A stretch of DNA of 64,000 bases, from contig JASGLD010000002.1 in the NCBI GenBank assembly GCA_049840395.1, positions 62,001 through 126,000 of the forward strand, in the 5' to 3' direction. This document shows positions 44,193 to 51,270 of the stretch, piece after piece. The notes below the pieces were generated by a model. That model made no database searches, was not told the origin of the DNA, and saw only the letters and a program-made list of their open reading frames with translations. Positions within the stretch are counted from its first letter, which is position 1, and the number at the start of each line of letters is the position of its first letter. The DNA is from CAILZL01 sp049840395 (GTDB lineage Bacteria > Pseudomonadota > Gammaproteobacteria > Steroidobacterales > Steroidobacteraceae). A program made the translations under genes and the position numbers.

Positions 44193-46721
44193 TTAGAAAT
44201 TAGCCGAGAAGTTGACTCCATAGGTACGTGGTGCGTCCAAGCTCACGAAGTTATAAGCAACGCCTCGACCTGCGTTGTAGTTCAGCAGGATGGCTTCGTT
44301 GGTGATGTTTTTGACGTAGCTGCTGATGTTGAACTTGCTATCGGCGCTCTGCCAATTCAGATAGCCGTTATATAGGTCATAGGCTGGCTGTACGCCACGG
44401 GCGAAACTTGCTGCATCGCTGGACAGATTGATGCCGGCGCCGAAACCGGACGACCAATATTCCGACTTATGCACCCAATTCGCTTTGGGTGTAAGGGTGC
44501 TGCCGCCGGGCAGGGTGAAGCGATGCGAATAAGTGGTGTTGAAGTTCCACTTCGGCGAGTTCTGCTGAGTCTTGCCATCGAACAGCGATGCACTGGCTTG
44601 TAATGCCGATAGTAGTGCAGCCGTGTTGGTGGAGTTGCCCAATGCAGAAGTGATTTCGGCATCGCTACGCGTGAAGTTCGGTGTGGTCTGCGTCGTTTCG
44701 AGGTACTCGACAGTCACATCAATACGATCGCTGGCCGTTGGCAGGTAGCTCAATTCAAGATCGGCGCCCTGAGATTGCAGATAGGGGACGGTCAAGGTAC
44801 CGCCGGTGGCGCATACATAGGAGTCCACGCCAGCAGTACCGCCGGTTGCCGCAATCGCGCCCATACCGCTACAGGCCGATGGATTGGCCGGCACTGTGTT
44901 GCTGGGGTTGGTCGGCACATAGGCAAACAAACCGCCGCCCTGCGATTGGTTGTAGAACTGCGATCTGAAAGCTTCGACATTCGTTTGCAGTGAGTCTTCC
45001 AGCCAGCGGCTCTTGAGGCCCAGAGTGATCTGCTTGAGGCGCAGCTTGGGTGTTATGCCGTTGGTGGCGGAGATGGAGCCCGGCTGATAACCCGTCGAAA
45101 CCGTACCGTATGCCATGGCATTATCGAGCACATCGTATTCCAGACCGGCGCGATAAGTTGTGGCATGCCATTTGGCTTCTCCAGCAGCACCGGAGCCATT
45201 GTTTGCGTAGGTGGCGGTGCCGGATGGAGTGCTGTAGTTGTAAGCAGTGCTTGGGCCAAACGAAGTACCTGCTTGAGCGGTGGAAACTTCATATCCTTTC
45301 TTGTCTTCGCTGTAACGAGCGCCGCCAATCAAACGCAGCGATTCAACGAACGGAATCGGATAAGTGAAATTGCCGTATGCGGACAGGGTCTGCGAGAACG
45401 ACTTGCGCGTATCGCGCCACCAATAGCAAAACGCGTTGCCGGCCGTGGCGCAGTAGTTCGGAGTCGGGAAACCGGCCGTAGTTGCTGCAGTGCCGGTACC
45501 TGGAGGCGAGATGGTTTCAACCACACCCGGAGAGTCGACGTACTGATAGTACAGGCCACCCAGCCACTCGATGGATGATTCGCCAGGCGAAGCAAAGCGC
45601 AGATCTAGCTGCTTTTGTTCCGGCTTTTGGTCTTGATGCACTACCGGTTGTTGCAAGCCGGGTTCCATCGAAGCGAAATGCGTCTTCTGATAGGACGGAA
45701 TCAGCGTCAAGGTGCCGATGGCCGTCTCCAAGCTCGCGTTGACATTGATCGAGTCAATGGTGCTGTCGTAATACGGATTGTTGTACCAACCGTCTTTCGG
45801 GAAGCCGTCGCTCCATGGGTTCGAACGATCGCGATACGTCACGCCCGAATTATTGAAAGCGTAAATATAGGGATAGCCGAAGCAGTTAACGGTTGCGCCT
45901 TGAGTAGGCGTGGTGGGGCACTGATTGGTAAATGGCACCCAGCTGCCGCTGTACAGCAAGGTGTTCTGCGTGACGCCGTTGCCGCCGATGGTTTGATGGT
46001 CAATGGTTGCGACCAGGTTCAAGTTGTCCGTGGCTTGCCAGCGATATTTCAAACGAGCATTTAATAAATCGGAATCGCCCGCGCCGCTCGAGACATAACC
46101 ATTGCGTTTGTTGGAAGAGTAGGCAATGCGAATGGCTTGATTGTCGGTCACCGGCACATTGAGCACACCTTCGGTAGCCAGCAGGTGATAGTTGCCCACT
46201 TCGAGCGAACCCGATGCGGCGTATTCGAAGATCGGCTGGTTGGAAATCAGGCTGACGGCGCCAACCAGTGAATTACCGCCGAGCGTCGTGCTCTGAGAAC
46301 CGCGCATCACTTCTGCACGCGCCATATCCAATGTGCCGCCGCGTACGGTTTCGGAACGACTTTGCACAACGCCATCGATGACTACGGCGACGGTGGAAGA
46401 ATCCGGTGCGCCGGAGTTGGAGCTGAAAGGCGTGCCGTTGAAGCCACGCATGTAGAAGCTGGCGCCAGTCGGACTGTCCTGTACTTGCACGCCAACCGTG
46501 CCGCTCATGATTTCATCAATACGCTTGCGGCCTTCGGCTTTCAGTTGTTCGCCGGATACCACTTGAATCAATATCAATGTTTTTTGCAGATCGGTATCGC
46601 GCTTGGTGGCGGTAACCACAATTTCTTCCAGCGAGATTTCACTAGCGTCTTGCGACAGTGCCGGTGTGGCGCCTGCAATCGTGACTAACAAACTAGTGGA
46701 ACAAATCAAAAAATTACGCAT
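44193..46721 (-). CDS. TonB-dependent receptor, paralogue 1
   Basis: 842-aa outer-membrane gated channel. Signal peptide residues 1-~23; a TonB box in LEEIVVTATKRDTD; plug domain with GASFYMRGFNG, VAVVIDGVVQSRSETVRGG and VEVMRGSQ-like AEVMRGSQSTTLGG; a 22-strand barrel; C-terminal YGVNFSANF ending in Phe. It lacks an STN signalling domain. It is closely paralogous to the receptor at 51.3-54.0 kb (shared RIAYSSNKR, SSGAG, NARLKYRW). AAGGGGA precedes ATG. Its substrate is unknown. A 470-bp gap with its own promoter separates it from the hydrolase gene. Confidence 0.93.
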   Translation of the reverse strand: MRNFLICSTSLLVTIAGATPALSQDASEISLEEIVVTATKRDTDLQKTLILIQVVSGEQLKAEGRKRIDEIMSGTVGVQVQDSPTGASFYMRGFNGTPFSSNSGAPDSSTVAVVIDGVVQSRSETVRGGTLDMARAEVMRGSQSTTLGGNSLVGAVSLISNQPIFEYAASGSLEVGNYHLLATEGVLNVPVTDNQAIRIAYSSNKRNGYVSSGAGDSDLLNARLKYRWQATDNLNLVATIDHQTIGGNGVTQNTLLYSGSWVPFTNQCPTTPTQGATVNCFGYPYIYAFNNSGVTYRDRSNPWSDGFPKDGWYNNPYYDSTIDSINVNASLETAIGTLTLIPSYQKTHFASMEPGLQQPVVHQDQKPEQKQLDLRFASPGESSIEWLGGLYYQYVDSPGVVETISPPGTGTAATTAGFPTPNYCATAGNAFCYWWRDTRKSFSQTLSAYGNFTYPIPFVESLRLIGGARYSEDKKGYEVSTAQAGTSFGPSTAYNYSTPSGTATYANNGSGAAGEAKWHATTYRAGLEYDVLDNAMAYGTVSTGYQPGSISATNGITPKLRLKQITLGLKSRWLEDSLQTNVEAFRSQFYNQSQGGGLFAYVPTNPSNTVPANPSACSGMGAIAATGGTAGVDSYVCATGGTLTVPYLQSQGADLELSYLPTASDRIDVTVEYLETTQTTPNFTRSDAEITSALGNSTNTAALLSALQASASLFDGKTQQNSPKWNFNTTYSHRFTLPGGSTLTPKANWVHKSEYWSSGFGAGINLSSDAASFARGVQPAYDLYNGYLNWQSADSKFNISSYVKNITNEAILLNYNAGRGVAYNFVSLDAPRTYGVNFSANF

Positions 46722-47191
46722 TCAAGTCCCCTTGTAGATAACGCGGTCAGTAGCCGAATTAGTCACGGCTAGATTCGTGAGAAGTGCTCGAGAATTTCTG
46801 TGGGCAATGAGCGTTCTGCTCGTTAGTGGCTTCGTGTCGCCTTAGCAGTGCCAATACGGCATTGGTGGCGTTACACAAAAGCAACATTTGCGTATTTCTC
46901 GAGTAATTCGCGTTTCAATAATCACACAGGGGTAGAAGGGGGTCAATTAAAATGGTACATATGGATCATTATGCGATACAATATGGGTGTGATTTATGGA
47001 TGCCTGTGAGAACAAAAAAGTAGCGTCGAATGCCTGAAATGGAGTGCTGTCTTGAGCGCTCTCCAGTACGAATGGATGAGATGTTTGGCCGCTTGGTGGC
47101 ATTCACTGAGTGACGTGCTACTACTCAGTGATGTCCTGGATAGCTTCTATCCAAGATGGGCGTTAGCTGTGCAACTGAGTCGTGAATGCTC
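46722..47191. other. 470-bp intergenic region upstream of TonB receptor 1
   Basis: No coding sequence is supported. A short hairpin CACTGAGT/ACTCAGTG lies near 47103-47131 just after the hydrolase stop and may end that operon. An AT-rich segment (46950-47000) with ATATGG and ATTATGCG motifs is a likely promoter zone for the receptor, but boxes are not assigned. Confidence 0.45.
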
Positions 47192-48049
47192 TTAATGCTT
47201 TTTGATGAACTTCAACACTCGTGAATTGAACGCCTCAGGATTTTCCCAATAGGATGAATGCCCGCTGTCGGGAGTGATGGCCCATTCGGCTTGCTTCATG
47301 CGAGTGGCGAACTGGCGCAAGGCAGAAGGCGGCGTGTAGAGATCGGCGTCGCCGGTCATCATGAGCGTTGGTACTTTGAACGCTGTCAATTTCTCCCATG
47401 TAACTGTATTCCTGTTCTGCACGGGGTTGGTTCGAGGCGTGGTACTTGGGTCGCCAGGGCCATTGCCTTCGCGCTCACTGGATAACGCCAACCAGCGTTG
47501 CACGCCCTCGGGATTGGCATAACGATAAGAAGGCCCCAACTCGCGAAACTCCAAGGGCAATTGACTGAACATGGCGGGGCGAGTGCGGCTCACTGCAGTA
47601 GACGCATTGGTGTCTTGCACATTGCCGGTGCTATTGGTGACGATCAGGCTGCGCAACTTGTCGGGATTTGCCATGGCATATTGCATCGCCGTGCCACCGC
47701 CGCCGGCAGTGCCGAGTAGATGAAATTTCTGCAGACCTAACTTGCTGACCAACTCGTCGATCAATTGCATGGATTTGCCGCCGCCGGATCCGGCGGCAGC
47801 GTTGTCGACGCCGCGATAGTCGATGGCGATAAAGCGATAGCCGGCCTTGATGAAGACCGGAATCTGATGCTCCCACATCATGCTGTTGCCCGAACCTGCA
47901 TGGAGAAACACAACCGGGATGCCTTTGCCGCCCGAGTCTCGATAAAAAACTTTGCTGGTGGGCAAATCAATCGTCGCATCCGTCACAATGTTTTGTGCAG
48001 GCGCGCTAAATGAAAATAACAAGGCCGCAACTGTCAATAGAACTCTCAT
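47192..48049 (-). CDS. Exported alpha/beta-hydrolase-fold protein lacking the nucleophile serine
   Basis: 285-aa secreted protein (signal peptide 1-~19, ending PAQ). The fold is clear: VVFLHAGSGNSMMWE oxyanion loop, FIAIDYRGVDNAAAG, MMTGDADLYTPPS (acid loop) and PDSGHSSYWENPEAF (histidine loop). At the nucleophile elbow, however, the sequence is LLGTAGGGGTAM, so the usual G-x-S-x-G serine is Ala115. Either another residue acts, or the protein binds rather than cleaves. Last gene of the minus-strand TonB locus, 58 bp after the Spy-like gene. Confidence 0.85.
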   Translation of the reverse strand: MRVLLTVAALLFSFSAPAQNIVTDATIDLPTSKVFYRDSGGKGIPVVFLHAGSGNSMMWEHQIPVFIKAGYRFIAIDYRGVDNAAAGSGGGKSMQLIDELVSKLGLQKFHLLGTAGGGGTAMQYAMANPDKLRSLIVTNSTGNVQDTNASTAVSRTRPAMFSQLPLEFRELGPSYRYANPEGVQRWLALSSEREGNGPGDPSTTPRTNPVQNRNTVTWEKLTAFKVPTLMMTGDADLYTPPSALRQFATRMKQAEWAITPDSGHSSYWENPEAFNSRVLKFIKKH

Positions 48050-48107
48050 TCAATTTCTCCCCGAGATTCGTTGTATCGCTAAGTGCGTTGTCTTGGCGTA
48101 AACGAAA

Positions 48108-48515
48108 CTATTTCGGTTCTGTAGCTCGTCCCGTCGTATCGATCTCGTCGTATTTTTTCTGTTGCTCGGGATTGAGGATTTTCAGCATGCGGGCATGTGC
48201 TCCCTGCATGACTTGCTTCATCTTCGCCGGGCCGCCGGGTGCGGGATCTGCGCCAGGCTTGGGAGCAGGGAACTCTTTGCGTACCGCGAGGATTTGTACT
48301 TGTCGTTCTTCCAGAATGATGCGTGCCTGTTGCTTCTGCTCAGCACTGAGATTCAGCTGTGTAGTCAACGATTCGAGAGCGGCATTCACATCGTCGCTGA
48401 ACACGCCTGACTGAGGAGCAGCGGCTGCCATCTGTGCCGCTGCGATTTGTGTCTGACTGATCGATGCCAGAGCCAAGCAGACCAGCAGTGAGAGCTTCAA
48501 TTTGCTTGAGTTCAT
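48108..48515 (-). CDS. Spy/CpxP-like small periplasmic protein
   Basis: 135-aa exported protein: signal peptide ending near AAAQ, then a helical region with LTTQLNLSAEQKQQARIILE and KILNPEQQKKYDEI, spaced like the LTxxQ-type helices of Spy/CpxP chaperones. It probably acts as a small periplasmic chaperone or metal-responsive protein; this is an inference from pattern only. It lies in the TonB locus, 102 bp after the lipoprotein gene. Confidence 0.7.
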   Translation of the reverse strand: MNSSKLKLSLLVCLALASISQTQIAAAQMAAAAPQSGVFSDDVNAALESLTTQLNLSAEQKQQARIILEERQVQILAVRKEFPAPKPGADPAPGGPAKMKQVMQGAHARMLKILNPEQQKKYDEIDTTGRATEPK

Positions 48516-48617
48516 TGTTCACCTATTACGTTTAACTATTGGGTGTAGAGGTGGTTCGATTGAAGAGCGGCCGCCGCCGACCGCTCTTCATCATTCCATT
48601 ATCGAGCTGAATGCTGG

Positions 48618-49391
48618 TTATTGTGGATAGAGTTTTGCCGGCAGTACCGGATAGAGATTCTCCAGATGCATGCGTACGGCACAATCGTCCTCGGTAATGC
48701 TGCCGATGGGCTGACGAACGAATTCCAGATTGGTCTGCCAGGGTGCCGAGAACGTCTTGGGATCTTCGATTCGTACCGTGAGATGCAAGGTTTTACCGTC
48801 ACCATCCATAGTGAAGGTCTCGGTCATATGCAAATCGTCCGAATGCGGCAGGCCTGCTGAGTCGAGATACACATCATCGTTCAAGCCTACTAGATCCACG
48901 ACAAAGGCCTTGCCCTGCCACTGGCCCACCGACTGTCCATAGTAGAACGGACCGATGAAGGTGCTCTGTTTATCCAGCACCGGTACGGCGCGTACCATAC
49001 GATTCCATTGAAACAGGAAGTCCACACGCTCCGGTGTCTGTACGATTTCGAATGGCCAACCATTCTCCAGATAGGTACGTGGCAGGCCTGGCGGCTTACA
49101 GCGTTGGACCGGGTCCCAAGTAAGATCGCCCTTGGTCTTGGCTTGTATGTGCGATTGATAGGCCTGTAAAGCCTCTGGCAGCAGTGGTGGCTGTTTGCCA
49201 TCGGTTGTTAGCAGTTGTTCCACCGGCTTGGTTAGCTTCCATACGCCGCTCAGATCGGGCGTGACAGATGCGGAGCCGGTAGTGCCGACAGGCGAAGCGG
49301 TATCGTCAATTTTCTTGCAGGCGCTCAAGGTCATTGCCGCACAAACCAGCACTGCCAACTGAATGGGTTTGAACTCAGATTGCCGCTTCAT
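48618..49391 (-). CDS. DLSGxW lipoprotein, ~257 aa, paralogue A
   Basis: 257-aa lipoprotein with lipobox TLSAC (Cys25). Mature protein starts near TPDLSGVWKLTKPVEQLL; then RCKPPGLPRTY, FEIVQTPERVDFLFQWNR, FYYGQSVGQWQGKAFVVDLV, SAGLPHSDDLHMTETF and EDPKTFSAPW. The same order of blocks occurs in the protein at 62030-62764. The central W-x-G-x-x-F-V-V-D segment links it to the ~300-aa family next door. It is beta-rich by appearance and of unknown function; envelope localisation follows from the lipobox. Overlaps the upstream gene by 4 bp. Confidence 0.8.
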   Translation of the reverse strand: MKRQSEFKPIQLAVLVCAAMTLSACKKIDDTASPVGTTGSASVTPDLSGVWKLTKPVEQLLTTDGKQPPLLPEALQAYQSHIQAKTKGDLTWDPVQRCKPPGLPRTYLENGWPFEIVQTPERVDFLFQWNRMVRAVPVLDKQSTFIGPFYYGQSVGQWQGKAFVVDLVGLNDDVYLDSAGLPHSDDLHMTETFTMDGDGKTLHLTVRIEDPKTFSAPWQTNLEFVRQPIGSITEDDCAVRMHLENLYPVLPAKLYPQ

Positions 49392-50383
49392 TTCAGCACT
49401 CCCTGTGTATATTCAGGACCGAATAGATCGCCCACGGCTTCGCATACCTCTTCGACTTCGGTATCCATGGAACCGAATTTGTAAGTGACTTTCATTGAGT
49501 AAGGCTTCATGCCGGTGGCGTTATCGTCGTAGGCGGTCAACACTTCCAGTTGGTCGGTGCCTATTTTGCGAAAGCGCTCCACCACGTGCAGCGTGGGCGT
49601 CGCCATGGTCACATGGGTCATCAACAGCGATACCGGATCGCGCAGGCGACCGATGATGCCCTTGATGCCTACCGTATCCACCACCAAGGTGTCGCCGTCC
49701 CATTTACCCACGGAGTGTCCGGAGAAAGTGGTTTGCACAGTGGCTGGATGCTGCGCGTTCATGAAGATGCGACGTACGCGTGCATAGTTGGTGCCCGATA
49801 GCAGCAAGGTGATTTGCTCGTCGCGTACCCGTGCATTGAAGCCCGTGGCCATCATGCCCGAGGTGCCCGAACATAGACGTGTGGCTTCGTAGGGCGAGAT
49901 CACCTGCGGGCCGGGACGTTCACCGGAGGGCACATCCAACAATTCGCCCGTGCCGGTAATCAACATGGCCGTCCAAGGACCAGCGAAGTCACGCGGATTG
50001 TCATTCTTTGGATATTGAATGCCGTCGTTGTTGCCCGGTGGACCTGCTCCCATGCCTGCGCCCATTCCACCCATGCCATCTGCAGTGGGTCCACCCATGC
50101 CGGAAGCAGGGCCTTGCGTGGGATTATCTGCCGGCGCTGCTTTTTTCTTGCTGCCCGGCAGATCGGCCGCCATGCCGCCGGCGATGGTGTGCTTGCCGGC
50201 TTCAGAGGCCAGCACGCCTTCGCGTTCAGTGGCTTCGCCACGCGCCACAGCGCCAAAGCTGCCGCCCATGGATTTCTTTTCTGCGTCGCTGAGCGGCTCG
50301 ACCTGTGCGTGCACCTGTAAGCTCGTTAATGACAGAGCCATCAAGGCTGCCAATGAGCGCTTGTCGATCAATTTGTTATTCAT
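49388..50383 (-). CDS. Exported GDTLVVDTVGIKG-motif protein, ~331 aa, paralogue A
   Basis: 331-aa secreted protein: signal peptide ending near VHAQ, a low-complexity Met/Gly/Pro segment at ~95-125, then a domain with NPRDFAGPWTAML, SGERPGPQVISPYEATRLC, NYARVRRIFMNAQHPATVQ and SVGKWDGDTLVVDTVGIKG, followed by ATPTLHVVERFRKI. The counterpart at 61119-62033 has the same order. No catalytic family is recognised; the recurrent motif suggests a common beta-rich fold with the lipoproteins. It is 3 bp after the DUF6152 gene and 4 bp overlapping the next. Confidence 0.8.
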   Translation of the reverse strand: MNNKLIDKRSLAALMALSLTSLQVHAQVEPLSDAEKKSMGGSFGAVARGEATEREGVLASEAGKHTIAGGMAADLPGSKKKAAPADNPTQGPASGMGGPTADGMGGMGAGMGAGPPGNNDGIQYPKNDNPRDFAGPWTAMLITGTGELLDVPSGERPGPQVISPYEATRLCSGTSGMMATGFNARVRDEQITLLLSGTNYARVRRIFMNAQHPATVQTTFSGHSVGKWDGDTLVVDTVGIKGIIGRLRDPVSLLMTHVTMATPTLHVVERFRKIGTDQLEVLTAYDDNATGMKPYSMKVTYKFGSMDTEVEEVCEAVGDLFGPEYTQGVLK

Positions 50384-50386
50384 GAC

Positions 50387-50755
50387 TCACAGCTCCTTGC
50401 CGGTGGCCGCATCGCGTACCGTAGTGAATTCGCCGCGCTTGGTGCCGTCTTTGTACAAGGCAACCGTGAGTCGCAGCTTGTCGCCGGGCTTCAGGAATTT
50501 TCCATTCCAACCCTTGCGCACCAACATGCCCAGCGGCGGGCCTTCCAGCACCCACTCGTCGCTGCCGCCCTTTTTATTGGGTACTTCCATGTACAGCCAG
50601 GTATGGGGATTGGCCCATACAAATTGTTTAACGGTGCCGGTCATGGCGACCGGATGTTCGCGATCGAATGCAGAGGAGGAGTGGTGTGCATAAGTTGCAC
50701 CCACCGCCAGCATTCCTATTAGCAAGGCCATGCCCCGTTTTTTGATTCCACTCAT
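50387..50755 (-). CDS. DUF6152 exported protein, paralogue A
   Basis: 122-aa secreted protein with a signal peptide (GMALLIGMLAVGATYA) and the DUF6152 hallmark AHHSSSAFDREHPVAMTGTV, FVWANPHTWLYMEV, then a short beta domain. The start (AHH) could bind a metal at the mature N-terminus. Function is unknown. It overlaps the upstream POTRA gene by 4 bp (ATGA) and is the first member of the three-gene block repeated in the plus-strand locus (60734-61102). Confidence 0.87.
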   Translation of the reverse strand: MSGIKKRGMALLIGMLAVGATYAHHSSSAFDREHPVAMTGTVKQFVWANPHTWLYMEVPNKKGGSDEWVLEGPPLGMLVRKGWNGKFLKPGDKLRLTVALYKDGTKRGEFTTVRDAATGKEL

Positions 50756-51189
50756 TGTCCATCCCCCTTTTCGTTGATCAAGAAATTAACATCGACGAAA
50801 TTCTGTTTCGGATGACTGACGCGTGGCCGAACTTCCACCTGCATGCCGCTGGCTGCGTAGCGTGCCTTGATGGCTTCGATGCCCTTGCCCATCAGTTCTT
50901 GTTGCATCACCTGATCTACCTTGATGCCGATTACCGCCAGCAGTTGCTCGCGAGTGAGCTTCTGATTGCCGTAGAAGTTGATGGAGTTGACGCGCGCTGG
51001 CTCGGTATCGTTTTTGTAGTCAACGGCATCGGAGATGGTTGGCCAAAGCGGATTGACTGCTCCCATCGCCGCAGGCGGTCCCGATTTGGGCTGTGCGGCA
51101 GATTCTGTCGCTGGCTGCTGAGCATGCGCCATCGACATCGATATGGCCAGCAGCAACCAAGTGCTTGGCCGATTCAAGTTAGTAAACAC
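50752..51189 (-). CDS. Stand-alone POTRA-domain exported protein
   Basis: About 145-aa secreted protein: signal peptide (TWLLLAISMSMAHA), an Ala/Pro-rich stretch, then one POTRA domain at the C-terminus: RVNSINFYGNQKLTREQLLA, a helical middle (QQELMGKGIEAIKARYAASG) and closing strands VEVRPRV and VDVNFLINEKG. POTRA domains normally occur in BamA, FhaC or FtsQ chains, attached to a barrel or membrane helix; here no such part follows. GTG 51189 has GAGGGGG upstream; the longer frame to 51267 adds a non-secretory leader. An adaptor role for the receptor or outer-membrane assembly is inferred. Confidence 0.72.
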   Translation of the reverse strand: MFTNLNRPSTWLLLAISMSMAHAQQPATESAAQPKSGPPAAMGAVNPLWPTISDAVDYKNDTEPARVNSINFYGNQKLTREQLLAVIGIKVDQVMQQELMGKGIEAIKARYAASGMQVEVRPRVSHPKQNFVDVNFLINEKGDGQ

Positions 51190-51228
51190 TACGCCCCCTC
51201 TGCATATCGCTAGCTGATAAAACAATTT

Positions 51229-51258
51229 GAGCCGGCGACGCTTGCGCATCGCCGGCTC
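51229..51258 (-). terminator. Attenuator-like hairpin after TonB receptor 2
   Basis: 10-bp stem GAGCCGGCGA/TCGCCGGCTC (51229-51238 with 51249-51258), followed on the minus strand by AAATTGTTTT. It sits between the receptor and the downstream POTRA-DUF6152 genes, so it may let the receptor be made in excess. Confidence 0.65.
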
Positions 51259-51270
51259 ATCCATCACGAG

